Assembly: GCA_021234155.1 (NCBI GenBank)
Contig: JAJEKV010000013.1
Location: 13,241,877-13,305,876 of the forward strand
From: Isoetes taiwanensis
Lineage: Eukaryota; Streptophyta; Lycopodiopsida; Isoetales; Isoetaceae
Length of the DNA: 64,000 nucleotides
Direction of reading: 5' to 3'
This document shows, one piece after another, positions 31,322 through 43,329 of this stretch. Every line of letters begins with the position of its first letter. Position 1 is the first letter of the stretch. A model generated the notes under the pieces. The model had not been told where the DNA came from. It did no database searches and saw only the letters and a program-made list of their open reading frames with translations. A program made the translations under genes and the position numbers.

Positions 31322-34264
31322 TTTTTTTTTTTTTGAGGAAAAGGAAGGATTGTATTACTCATAAATTAAAAACATACAAAATAAGGCTCAGAGCCCATAA
31401 CAGAAAAAATTAAAACAGTAATATAGTAGCAGTAGATCCAGTTAGCCATTTGGCACAAAATGTAGACTGATCGATCTGATGATCACCTTCAGAGCCATAT
31501 ACCAGAAGAGGGAACAGGATTTTGGGAAATTGGAGTAACAGATGGAGATAGATGCAGTAATGAATCCGGAATGGCAGGGAGGTCAGGGAAGGAGTGTGTA
31601 GCATTAAGGTTCAATGAAAAACAAGGGGGGGCAAGCCAATTGATCTCAGCCCAGGAGGGGGTCAGCAGCAACAGTTCATCAATGGGGACCTGAATGATAT
31701 CCAGCAAAACACCAGCTGCAGCTTCACATCTGCCTTTGTGATAATAATACATGGACCTTAAGCATGAAAATTGTCTTTCTGTCAGAAGACGATTATGAGC
31801 TCCAATAAACTTGTGTAAAATATGAGCGTTGTAGGCTTCCTTGAGCAGAAATTTTAGCCGAAAAGTAGCCCTTACAGCCTGCCTAGGAGTCCCCGAATGG
31901 TGAGTGGGTACATCGTCCGGGAGAATTGTCCTCCTAAAAACCTGGACCACACTGTTCAAGAAAGCTGCAGTCCACAAATGCATTCAAGTCAATGAGAGAA
32001 TCCACATGAACAGTAAAAAAGTTAGACTTGAAGGATCCCCAATTCAGCCAATCCAAGTCAAACTTTTCTAATTTTAGAGCCTTATGAGCCATGGCACATC
32101 TGATAAGTTCAAATTGAAAATTAAGCTTCATCCAGTTAAGGTCACATTTCCTGTTTGCCAGAGCCACATTATTTCTATGTTTCCAAATTATCCACAAGGC
32201 TAATTGTAAAATTGTGCAGTTAACATTGGAATTCTGGAGCTGGAAGAATTGGGAAATACTAGAAACAGAATCAAGGTCAGGGATTTTAAAACCAGACCGA
32301 GTCAACCATCTCCAAAAGTCCTGAATCCTTTGGCAAGTGAAAATGTGTAGCACTGATTCATCATGAGTATTACAGAGCTGGCAGGAAGCATTATTAACAG
32401 ACTTGAACTTTCTCTTGACCATGTTAGTATTGCTCAAAATAGCATTATGGAGAATGAGCCAAGAAAAAACTTTAATCTTGGGGCAGGCATAGGATTTCCA
32501 ACTGGATTGAAGAATTTTCTTAAAGTTCTTGGGAGAGAGGCCTTGGAGAGAGGCATGCTTTTTACTTTTTTGAGGAAGACATGCATGATAAATCTTAGAA
32601 ACTTTATAACTCCTCTTGATTTTGAAGAACCAATTCAGGGATGAATGACTTTCCCCATTACCATCTTTGCCTAAGAAGGGGGAGTAGATGTGGACAACTT
32701 TCTTGTAGATAGACCTATGGGTAGCACTCCCTCCCACTTTCTTTTTAATCACTTCCCAAGGAATCCAGTTTTCCTCATCATCAATAAGATCTCTGACATG
32801 AAGAATATTAGCAGCATGCCATTTTTTGTAGCAGGTCGGATGGCTTATAGCCATGGCTAGGGAGGAGGAAGGGGCCATCACAGGTGACCAGAAAATGGAA
32901 GTATCCCTCACAGAATTTGAGAGTTTGTCATGAGTAAATATAGCAGCTACCTTTTCCCAGGCTTTAAAGATACTTCTGAGAAGAGGGGAAGTATTGGCTG
33001 CACATTGAAAATTATAAAAAGCCGAGTCTGGAAGCTGATGTTTAACAGAGGGGCTTCCTAAGGGTTTGCTCTTATTAAGCCAGAATCTGATAAATTCCAT
33101 AGCAGGAGATTGGAAACCTGAGATGGCTTTCCAAACATTTTTAGCCCCAAGAACTTGGGCCTGAAGGAACAGGGACTTACATCCCAATCCTCCTGCTTTT
33201 TTACTATGTGTCAGCTGGTCCCAGGCAGACAGATGAGTACCTTGCCAAATGTATTCTTTAATGCACTGCTCAATCTTACTATAAGATGCTTTGTCAAAGA
33301 ATCGAAAGAGTAAGAAAAATAAACATGATTGCTAGCAAGGGGATGAATTGGCTATCAAGATTCTCCGGCCTGAGACAAGGAACCTTTAAGGAGGAGAAGT
33401 TTTTTCCTAATCCTGTTAATGAGAGGCTGCCATGCAATCTTATGAGACATATGTACAGCAAGGGGGAGCCCTAGGAGGGTCAAATAATGCCCATTGGGGA
33501 CAAACTTGATACCATGAGTGTTGAGATCAGAATAAGAGCCATCAGCTAGAATAGAGCATTTGTTATAATTCAGATGAATTCCAGAAGCAGCACTAAACTT
33601 GGAGATACAGTCCATAAAATTGCTCATATTATTATTATCAGCTCGGAGCATAGTGAAGGTATCATCAGCATATTGGAGGATCGAGAGCTGTTTATTAGAA
33701 TCAGGCATTTGAAGCCCTTGGAGCAGACCCTTATCTTGATAAGAGAGGACCATCTTGGTAAGAATTTCAGCTGCAATTATGAAGAGGTAGGGTGCTAGGG
33801 GGCACCCCTGCCTCACCCCCCTTTGAATGGGAAAAAAGCCAGTGGGAGTACCATTGACAGTAACACATGATGTGGCTTTTTGGTTTAACCCCATTATTAG
33901 CTCAATTAGGGCAGGATGAATGCCAATGTGGGCAAGAGCCTTCTCAAGGAATTTCCATGAGATACAGTCATAGGCTCTTTTAAAGTCCAACTTGAGAAGG
34001 ATCTGTTTTTGTTTGCTCAACATTTCCAATGCAAAGCCTCATTTGCAGCTATGTAGTTGTCTAGAATGGATCTGCTAGGAAGGAAAGCAGATTGGCAAGC
34101 ATTTACCTTGCTATGAAGATGGACCACAATTCTACCAGCAATTATTTTAGCCACCAGCTTGTATAAGGTGGTGGTCAAAGAGATAGGGCGCCATTCATTA
34201 GTTTTAGAAGGAGCTTCAGTCTTAGGAATAAGTGAAATGACTCCAACATTGAAAGTGGGGTAGG
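31322..34264 (-). mobile_element. LINE (L1-type) retrotransposon, 5'-truncated
   Basis: Minus strand, ending in a 13-base A tail (T run 31322-31334). Its 5' end lies near 34264 within the start of the reverse transcriptase (VGVISLIPKTEAP, WRPISLT). RT core: KLDFKRAYDCISW, GVRQGCPLAPYLF and the catalytic YADDTFTML (33355-34029). Then a zf-RVT-like segment with VFSWLILHNAI and CQLCNTHDESVLHIFTCQRI (31934-33187). Then a C-terminal piece with FLNSVVQVFRR (31489-31983). Frame changes occur near 34030, 33270 and 31950. The endonuclease domain is missing. No convincing target duplication was found. It is inserted in the SET-like gene. Confidence 0.9.
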
Positions 34265-34759
34265 CAGTACTTGATTAAAACTAGTCAGGTCCCTGGTGCT
34301 GGTCTGGGATTATATATTATGACAAATATAAAAGTCAAAGATGGCACGAGTGTTCCTTTGATGCCATATGTAGGTCCTGAATACAACTCGGAGGCTTGGC
34401 ATAAATTGAGTAAGCACCAGTGGCGCATGCTCATCTATGGCCTAAATTCTAATGCACGAAGAATAGCCAGACCCGATAACAGCAAAGATTTGAAATACAT
34501 TGATGGTCGTCCGCGAATTACATGGAAACCTTGTTTGCTTTTATTAACAAAACTCTATCGAGAATCCGAAGCTACCAATTGTGATTTCGTCGAGGCAAAA
34601 AGGACCAAGAAGATTTCTTTAGGCGGGAAAATTGAAGGGAGATATATTATGGTAGATGCTATAAAGAGTCTTCGTGTTGGTGATGAATTGTTCATTCAAG
34701 ATGAATCGGTAGAGACCAATACCAGAGGTCTTTTGATGATGTACTCGAATTATAATTAA

Positions 34760-34934
34760 TATAAGTTGTGTTGTCCTTTGTGGGAGTCTTACCATGTATT
34801 TAATTATTATTTTGTGGAATGAAATTATATGATTATTATCATCAATAAGTGGCTTGCTTAAGACGTGGAAATTTATATTTCTTATATTACAACATGTTTA
34901 AGAACTGACCAAGCCACGCTCTCAATGCATGTAA
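34760..34934. other. AT-rich gap between the two 5' CACTA genes
   Basis: Contains an AT-rich 3'-UTR-like stretch and a short T run before GTATCCGCAATCG. It probably holds the end of the SET-like gene and the 5' side of the transposase gene. Confidence 0.35.
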
Positions 34935-37900
34935 CATATATATTTTTTTTGTATCCGCAATCGCCGGGCGAAAGTGGATATGAGACCACATCCAAGCGTA
35001 CGTAATTGGCGACATCAAGAGTCATTGCGGCTAGCAGAAATAGAATACATCGAGCAATATGGTACAAACATCGGCACAACATATGATGAAGAGTACAACA
35101 TCGAAGAGGACGAGCACAACGATGAAGACAGCGAGCACAACGATGAAGGCGGCGTCGGCCACATGGAGGTTGAGGAACCCATGGCCGACATGTTAGATGC
35201 GTTCGACCGATCTTCGACAACGACCTCGGCGAAGAAGCAAAATACTCCTATTGACGGTCATGAAGATTTATTGGAGGAGGCACAAAGTATTATATGTAGG
35301 GGCAACAAAGATATCTAGATTGGCAACATCTTTATTGATATTAAACCTTCAAGCCAAATTCAAATGGAGCAACGCCAGCATTACGGCTTTGTTACAGTAA
35401 GTACACTTGAAATCACCAAGTTAATTGAATTCGTGATTGAATGAATGTATCCGTAAACAAAGACTTCATGCAGGTTATTACAAGAGAAAATACTTCCACA
35501 AGGGAACACTATACCTAGGAGCCGCGATAAAAAACATATTGGCAAGTAGTGGTTTGGGATACCATAGGATTCATGCTTGTCCAAATGATGACATGGTATA
35601 TTATCCAAATGACATCTACAAGGACACAAAAAGCGTGCCCTAAATGTGGTCTTTGCTAGGTACAAATCTGACGCCAAGGGAAACACCGTCCCGATAAAGG
35701 TGGTTCGCTACTTTCCATTGATCCGCGCGATAAAGCTATTGTTTCGATGTGAGTCTCTAGCTTCGCTCATGGGTTGGTGTCTTTGCTAATGCGTCAAGTG
35801 ACAATATGCTTCGTGTGGTTAGTGACCGCAAGCAATGGAAGCATATTGATGAAACATGGCGTAATTTGGAAGTGAGCCACGAAATCTCTGATTAGGTCGG
35901 CAACGGATGGCGTTAATCCTTATGGGCGCCCGTCGGCGCATGGTCAACGTGGATGGTGGTGTTAATCAACTACAATCTACCCCCATGGTTGCTAATGAAG
36001 ACTAGCCATTTAATGGTTGTCTTACTAGTACCAGGACCTAAAAAGCCAGATACACTAGATCCATACCTCAAAATAGTTATTGATGAACTTTTGGTACTGT
36101 GGAGTGTAGGTATTGAAGTTTATGATGTCTCAAGAGAACTCCATGCGGAACAAAGATTTACCTTGAGAGCAATCCTGATGTGGACAACGAGTGATTGGCC
36201 CGGTTTGTATGAAATCTCCGGACTCCAAGTGTCTGGATATGCTGCATGCCACTTGTGTGGATTTGAACAATTGAATTCACGCCGGTCAACGGCATTGCAC
36301 AAGAATGTCTATGCAAACTTCAGGAGATTCCTACCACTTGAAAATCGACTTCGATACGTAGGCCCAAGAGACAAACATTGCACTGAAGAACCTCCCAAAA
36401 GGTTGACAATGAAAGATTGGGGTAACCAATGGGATGCCGCAAACAAAGAAAAAAAAAGTCATGAGAAGGACAAACAAGTCAGGGGAATGAAGTGGAAATC
36501 ATCCTTCTTCCTTCTACCATATTGGACAGAATTGAAGATCCATCATCTTCTTGATCCTATGCATATCTTCAAAAATGTTTCGTCGTCCATTTGGAGGCAC
36601 GTCCACGGGGCGTAAGGACACGTGATCTGGCCGGGAGGATCTACAAGAAGCTGGATCGAAGGCTAAAGCATGGCTAAATGTAGAAGAAGGAACAAGGCCA
36701 CAGGTCGATTGGATCGTGCCTAGAAAAGGTATGAAGCTCGTTCGAGATGCGATCAAGGCTATAAAGACTCCGACGGGATATATGCATTCGTTGCGTAACT
36801 GTTTTTCGAACGAAGGGGAGTTAACAGGGTTGAAATCCCACGATTGGCATAAGATGTTGCAGGTATGCTTCATTCATTATCGTTAGTTTACATTGTATGT
36901 TACAAGTACTTGAGCATAACATAATTGCATTCGACATGTGCAGTTTGTTATGCCTATTGTTCTAAGAGGTCGTCTCGCTGACGGTCCACTACGTGCAATA
37001 TGTCTCCTATCAGAGTTTTCTAGGTTCGTACAGATTTTGAAATCACTTTATTTGACTTGATTTTGAACTCTCACAATTTGTTTTTCTTTCCTATTGACAT
37101 GTAGATGGATTACAAAAAAAGAGATTCCAACAATAGAAATTGCAGACATGCGAACTAAGGTGGTTGAAGCATGTTGTATGCTCGAGAAAGAATTCCCAAC
37201 GAGTTTCTTAGACATACAAACTCACCTATTAGTTCACTTAGTGGACGAAGTGGAGCTTGCAGGCACAACCAATCCTAGGTGGATGTTTTTCATAGAACGA
37301 TTTTTAAAGGTCCTCAAGGACTTTGTGCTTGAAGGCAAGGCCCGAGGGATGCATGGCCGAAGGTTGGTTAGCCCGAGAGTCATTATTCTATGTCACCGAG
37401 TTCTTAGCCGATCTACACCCCAATGCTCCACGATTATGGACCGATGAAGACAACCCGACTATAATTGGAGAAGTTCCGGAAGGAAGACCGCAAAGCAAAT
37501 TTTTCACAATAGAGGAACAAGCGAAAGTCAATAAGTTTCTCATCTACAACTCCACTCACATGGAGAAATGGATAAAAAGGTACGATGAAGCAAAAACAAA
37601 AAGAGATGATGAGAGAAGACGCTATCGACAAAAGTATCGCAAACAACCATTTCCAGTCGATCTACAGGCTATGCCAAGTGATATAAACAAAATTTGGTTG
37701 TCCCAACAACTAGAGGCGGCAAGGGAACGCGGCGAACATGTTTCTAGTGAAGAATTGGCATATACTAAAGGCGTGTCTGCTTGTGTAAGTGCAACTTTAT
37801 ATATAGTTATCATTTTCCTTTGTTATTTTGAACGCTTTGTTTTCTTTCTTTATAGTATAATTCATATGCATCAATGTGGTCTTCTGGTGCTCACTTCCGA

Positions 37901-38408
37901 CGGAAAAGCACGGATGAAGGAAAACGCACTTATGATTGTGGCATATCAGCAAAGTTTAATACAGTTTGCCAGACTGGTAGTGCAGACCTAAATCCAGTCG
38001 AAGCAATGTTGGAATGGATTGGAACTATTAAGACTATCATTGAGGTCGATGTCGGTAGCGTATTCAAAGCAATGTTGTTTGATGTAGAATGGTTTGATCT
38101 TGTATGTACTGGTGCTCATGCCACGATATGCAAAGATCATAGTGGTTTGTATTCACTAGATTCGACTCGTCGATATCGTGGTCAAGACACGCTCGCGAGG
38201 GTTGAGCAATGTGAACAAGTATGTTTACTTAGATTTGATAAATTTTATATATGCGAATACTAAATGAGCTAATGTAATAGAGGTTTTGTAGGTCACCTTC
38301 ATTCCAGATCCTTTGCAAGATACTTGGTGGTTTGTAATTCCGTGTAAGGCTCGCTCCCGCCGCATATTTGAGGGCCAAGAAGAGATGACAGTCGAATATG
38401 GAGGCTAG
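34935..38408 (+). pseudogene. tnp2-family CACTA transposase, degenerate
   Basis: Catalyses cut-and-paste transposition of CACTA elements. Recognisable parts in order: an acidic stretch and ADMLDAFDR (34974-35320); SSGLGYHRIHACPNDDMVYY (35547-35607), a tnp2 hallmark; a DG(V)NP-GRPSAHGQ stretch (about 35904-35950); NYNLPPWLLMK, VLLVPGPKKPDTLDPY and the ID.L..LW..G(I/V).VYD block (35953-36130); then LPYWTELKIHHLLDPMHIFKNV (36525-36590). A DUF4218-like part follows with HDWHKMLQ, introns 36863-36943 and 37024-37104, then CCMLEKEFPTSFLDIQTHLLVHL and RWMFFIERF. Then come a charged linker, an intron near 37785-37856, and a DUF4216-like end (MLFDVEWFDL, EQCEQ, an intron, TFIPDPLQDTWWFVIP; stop 38406-38408). 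Many frameshifts and stops; splice sites are still intact. Confidence 0.88.
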
Positions 38409-38617
38409 ACTATTTTTATGATATGAGACCACCATTGTTTGAACTTGCAATTTGTATTAATATTATATTTTTTCACATATGAATAAGAAAATACTTTGAC
38501 ACGATTATTTGTGTATACTATAGGCAACAATAATATTGCAACTTCCATAAGCAATTTCTTCCACGCGGGCTCCAACATATGCCACCTAGACACTCCGGAC
38601 ATAAGGGTGAAGTCCAA

Positions 38618-41600
38618 TCGCCTGACTGCCCGAATGGCCTCTACCCTCTTTGGAGAAATTGACCCTTGGTCCGTGGCCAGAAGACCACCCGACCTCCAAG
38701 AAGCGCCAAAGTAGCTCACTTCCATCACACTCGTAGTCAATTGGCCTAGGATGTGGATGCGGGATACTGTCGTGGAGGGCATGAGTGTTTCTTTCTTTTG
38801 CAAAACCGACCTTGTAACTTGCTCCCTAGGGTAATTTCGCCATTCCGGACGATTTGGCAGGGTCGATTTGCCATTCCGGAGCCTCCCCGGTGCCCGAACG
38901 ACAAGACACTGCGGTTTCTACAAGGCCGAGACCGGGGCGCCCAGCGGTTTGACAAGTTCTCCGGACCGATCTGGAATCTTTTGGGCCTTCGAAGAGGGGC
39001 CCCTGAGCGGAGGATCAGCGGTCGGATAGGGGAGCCGGGCTCGGGAGGGTGGTCATTAAGCGTGCTGCCCCAGGGGAGCTGCCGGGAAGGGCTGCCTCGG
39101 GAACTTTTTGGATCCCGCCTCTTGGGGTCCGGGACTCTCCCCTCTTGTGAGGGATCCTGCCAAGGTCATGGCCCTCGTTTGACTTGGGGAAGGGTGCGGC
39201 TTTCGGTTGCCACAAGCGGGCTGCCCCGACCGTTCTAATGCTAACCCTTTGACCTAGACCTTCTCGAAAATTTCGAAAATTGGGCTGTGTCTTTGGAGAT
39301 GGATTAGGAATCCAGGTGGCAAAAAAATCAGAATTTATTTTCGTACAATGCATTAATTGCGAATTTATGAATGTCTTGCCATCGCAAAGCGCCCCCGACT
39401 TCTACTTGCCACATCGGGAGGAGGACAGGCCCAAACTCCGCTCCGTCGGTTCCCCTTGCTCCGTATTTCGGCTCTGCGGCTTCTCGGCCAGTCCCAAGTG
39501 CAACAGACCAAGTCTCGCCCCCAAAACGCCAAACCCTTCTAGAACACGGCAACCCACGGGGTTTACGTTTTGGAGGCCCTCTCCTTGTCGGTTGGCGGGA
39601 CCTTGGCGCGCGTGACTTGGCGTGGAGTGGGGGTGTTGGCCTTGAACCGCGGAACCCTAAAATCCCGAAGGCTGCTTGCCCGAATTTCCTCTCCCCAAGG
39701 CCACGGGGCCGGACGGGCGACCTCCCCTCTCCGAATCGCGATTTGGCTCGCCAATGGACTCGAAGCGTCGACATTGCCACAGGGACCAAGTTCCGTGGCG
39801 GAAGACCACCCGACCTCCAAGAAGCGCCAAAGTAGCTCACTTCCATCACACTTTCGTAGTCAATTGGCCTAGGATGTGGATGCGGGATCTTGTCGTGGAG
39901 GGCATGAGTGTTTCTTTCTTTTGCAAAACCGACCTTGTAACTTGCTCCCTAGGGTAATTTTAGCCATTCAGGACGATTTGGCGGGGTCGATTTGCCATTC
40001 CCGGAGCCTCCCGGTGCCAACGACAAGACTCTGCGGTTTCTACAAGCCCGACCCGGGGCGCCCTTGGTTTGACAAGTTCTCCGGACCGATCTGGAATCTT
40101 TTGGGCCTTCCGAAGAGGGGCCCCTGAGCGGAGGATCCAACGGTCGGATAGGGGAACCGCTCGGGAGGGTGGTCGTAGCGATGCGACCCAGGGAGGCGCG
40201 GGGAAGGGCTGCCTCGGGAACTTTTTTTGGATCCCGCCTCTTGGGGTGGGACTCTCCCTCCCCTCTTGTGAGGGATCCCTGCAAAGGTCGGCCTCGTTTG
40301 ACTTGGGGAAGGTGTGCGGCTCGGTTGCTACGCAGCGGGCTGCCCGACCGTTCTAATGCTAACCCTTTGACCTAGACCTTCTCAGAAAATTTCAAAAATT
40401 GGGCTGTGTGCTGGAGATGGATTAGGAATCGGATGGCAAAAATCAGAATTTATTTTCGTACAATGCATTAATTGCGAATTTATGAATGTCTTGCCAGCGC
40501 AAAAGCCCCCGACTTCTACTTGCCACATCGGAGGAGGACAGGCCCAAACTCCGCTCCGTCGGTTCCCCTTGCTCCGTATTCCGGCTGCGGCTTCTCGGCC
40601 AGGTCCCAAGTGCAACAGACCAAGTCTCGGCCCCCAAAAGCGCCAAACCCTTCTAGAACACGGCAACCCACGGGGTTTTACGTTTTGGAGGCCCCTCCCT
40701 TGTCGGTCGGAGGCGGGACCTTGCGCCAGTGACTTGGCGTGGAGTGGGGGTGTTGGCCTTGAGCACGGACCCTAAAATCTTCAGGAAGCTGCTTGCCCGA
40801 ATTTCCTCTCCCCAAGGCCTGAGGGGCCGGACGGGAGGCGACCTCCCTCTCCGGAATCGCGATTTGGCTCTGCCAATGGACTCAGAGCGTCGACATTGCC
40901 CTGGGGACCAAGTTCCGTGGCGAAGACCACCCGACCTCCAAGAAGCGCCAAAGTAGCTCACTTCCATCACACTCGTAGTCAATTGGCCTATGATGTGGAT
41001 GCGGGATACTGTCGTGGAGGGCATGAGTGTTTCTTTCTTTTGCAAAACCGAACTTGTAACTTGCTCCCTAGGGTAATTTCGCCATTCAGGACGATTTGGC
41101 AGGGTCGATTTGCCATTCCGGAGCCTCCCGGTGCGAGCGACAAGACAACTGCGGTTTCTACAAGGCCGACCTCGGGGGCCCGCCCGGTTTGACAAGTTCT
41201 CCCGGACCGATCTGGAATCTTTTGGGCCTTCGAAGAGGGCCCCCGAGCGGAGGATCCAGCGGTCGGATAGGGGAACCAGGGGCTCGGGAGGGTGGTCATT
41301 AAGCGTCACGGCCGGGGGCGGCGCCGAGGGAAGGGCTGCCTCGGGGAACTTTTTGGATCCCGCCTCTTGGGGTCGGACTCTCCCCTCTTGTGAGGGATCC
41401 CCGCAAGGTCATGGCCTCGTTTGACTTGGGGAAGGGTGCCGGCTTCGGTTGCCCCGCAGCGGGCTGCCGGACCGTTCTAATGCTAACCCTTTGACCTAGA
41501 CCTTCTCGAAAATTTCGAAAATTGGGCTGTGTGCTGGAGATGGATTAGGAATCCAGCTGGCAAAAAATCAGAATTTATTTTCGTACAATGCATTAATTAT

Positions 41601-41904
41601 AATTTATGAATGTCTTGCCTTTGTAAAAGCCCGACTTATACTTGCCACATCGGGAGGGAGGACGGGGCCCAAACTTCGCTCCGTCGGTTCCCCTTGCTCC
41701 GTATTCTCGGCTGCGGCTTCGGCCAGGTCCCAAGTGCTTGAGACCAAGTCTCGGCCCCAAAATGCAAACCCTTCTAGAACACGGCAACCCCGGGGTTTAT
41801 GTTTTGGAGGCCCTCTCCTTGTCCGGTCTTTGGAGGCGGGACCTTGCCCGTGACTTGGCGATGGAGTGGGGGTGTTGGCCTTGAAACCTGGACCCTAAAA
41901 TCCT
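38618..41904. repeat. GC-rich tandem array, about three 1.12-kb units
   Basis: The anchor GACCTCCAAGAAGCGCCAAA occurs at 38691, 39812 and 40933 (1121-bp spacing), and AATGCTAACCCTTTGACCT at 39237, 40356 and 41481. Unit 1 lacks its 5' part. Base composition is much richer in G+C than the surrounding CACTA sequence. Units differ mostly by 1-3-base indels in G or C runs. The many short overlapping frames do not agree between units, so I see no gene. Origin unknown; it sits inside the CACTA element and was presumably inserted and then amplified, or brought in by it. Confidence 0.85.
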
Positions 41905-41925
41905 CGAGATTCTAATTTCGTGGCG

Positions 41926-43060
41926 TCAGCCCGTGCAATGCGGCCTGCTTAGTGACCATGTCACGGTCAATTTCTCAAAAAGAAAGGAACTAGGATATAC
42001 ACCATTTATGTTGTCTTTATCTAAGCCATGCAACAGAATAATATTTTGGCGTTCCACCCTTATCTCCATCTTCAATACTTGACATACTTGGCTTTTGTTG
42101 TCATCATCTAGGCAAGAATCCGCTCCATCCTTTTCTTTCTCTACTCTTTGGTTTTGATTGTCATCAACTATCTCGGCATTATCTAAGCCATGAGTTAAAT
42201 TCGAGCTCCTAACCCTACCCCAAGAGGCGGACCCCATCGAGCGCTTAACCAATTCGTCGATATGTCCGGTGAGATTGCACATTCCAATTTGAGCATAGGA
42301 TCTTGATTTTGCAATGCTATGTAGATGAGTCTGCTTAATCATATGCAAGAGGAGATCTTTGCTATTCCCACTTCAATCAAGACCCGAGCCTATCTAACAA
42401 TAACATCCTTAGATTGAATATGAGAATATAAGTATAAGAAATGCTAGAACAAAAGATAGCGATTATAAAGATCCAAAACTTGAACAAAATGCTCAAATAT
42501 TCTCAAATACTTATCAATGTCGGCTCAAATACTATGATTAGAGTACAAATATCATAAAAATGTCGAGATCGTGAGGTTGCCTCAAAGGTGGAAGAGGAAC
42601 GACCTCACACTCAATGTCGTCAAACACATCCAATAATGCCTTCAAAGAAATTCAGCTCCTGCACATAATTTGCCAACTTCTCTCCAAATCGCGACGGTGC
42701 GGTATTATCGGGCAAGCTATTGTATTCATCTCTCTTCTTCTTCAATGACTCTAGCTGGTCTTCTATTTCCTCTAATGCTTCATCTTCGCGAATGCATAGT
42801 TCTGGAGGATTTTCGTGGACGCTGGCGGCACCACGATCAACCATACTACGAAACGTCTTTCCAATGGCGTTATTAGGTATAGTAGGCGAGGCATCCTGCA
42901 TCCTCACATTAGAAAGAGCTACAAATAAAGCGAAGAAGCGATAATGAACAAGGAGTGATTGCGAGAAAGGAAATACAAAATGTAACCTTAGATCGCTCCA
43001 AAGACGCCTGGGATGCTTGCTAGAACTAGATGTGAAGCGGCCAAGCTCTTGTTGCCTCAA
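41926..43060 (-). pseudogene. Unrecognised CACTA-internal gene, minus strand
   Basis: Two frames read leftwards from the internal repeat block: 42620-43060 (146 codons) and 41926-42348 (140 codons), possibly exons. The first contains a charged, probably coiled-coil stretch (EDEALEEIEDQLESLKKKRD) and then PSRFGEKLANYVQEL. The second has IDELVKRSMG and an Asn/Asp/Gln-rich segment. No family recognised. Its place in a CACTA element suggests a second, TnpA-like DNA-binding product, but this is inference only. Confidence 0.35.
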
Positions 43061-43139
43061 CCAAGAATATTTGAAGCGGCTAGGGTTTTGGATGTCAGGG
43101 TTTTTGCTTCAATTCGAACCTTTGTAGGTACAATTAACT

Positions 43140-43260
43140 TTTTTTTTTTTGGCCAACGTCGATATTGACCGTTTTGTCGGTATATCCGTCGATCATCGAC
43201 GTTTATCTGAAACGTCGATTATCGGCGTCGTGGCGTCGATTATCGGCGTTGCTTTCGTAA
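43140..43260. repeat. Internal block of CACTA palindromic repeats
   Basis: GTCGATCATCGACGTT (43184), AACGTCGATTATCGGCG (43210) and GTCGATTATCGGCG (43233) follow a T run at 43139-43152. Same unit as at both element ends, but without a CACTA terminus beside it. It lies between two divergently arranged genes. Confidence 0.8.
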
Positions 43261-43329
43261 TATTTCGAAGCAGGCGGAAAACCGGTGACCTATTTCGAGC
43301 AAGCAAGAAACTTGGAGGAGCATTTATTC

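Larger units (their letters stand above)
30178..34759 (+). pseudogene. CACTA-borne protein with CxCxxC cluster and SET/PR-like domain
   Basis: Exons with GT-AG junctions: 30178-30351, 30415-30567, and a third from 30633. The third is interrupted by a TA-flanked MITE (30672-30989) and by the LINE, and resumes at 34271. Leaving out the MITE and one TA keeps the frame, so both parts belong to one protein of about 395 residues. N-terminal part: YCNCAMCKG with a following H (zinc-binding-like), then an acidic stretch. C-terminal part (34271-34759, 163 codons): SQVPGAGLGLY like the SET GxG motif, a middle ending ATNCDFVEAK, then RYIMVDAIKSLRVGDELFI like the SET end (usually GEEL). The canonical NHSC is replaced and the tyrosine after EL is missing, so methyltransferase activity is doubtful. 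Stops in exon 1 (TAA 30226-30228 and a TAG further on). Confidence 0.6.

Noticed and set aside
38618-41904. Many long frames on both strands (up to 218 codons)
   Set aside because: High G+C makes stop codons rare, and the frames are not conserved among the three repeat units.
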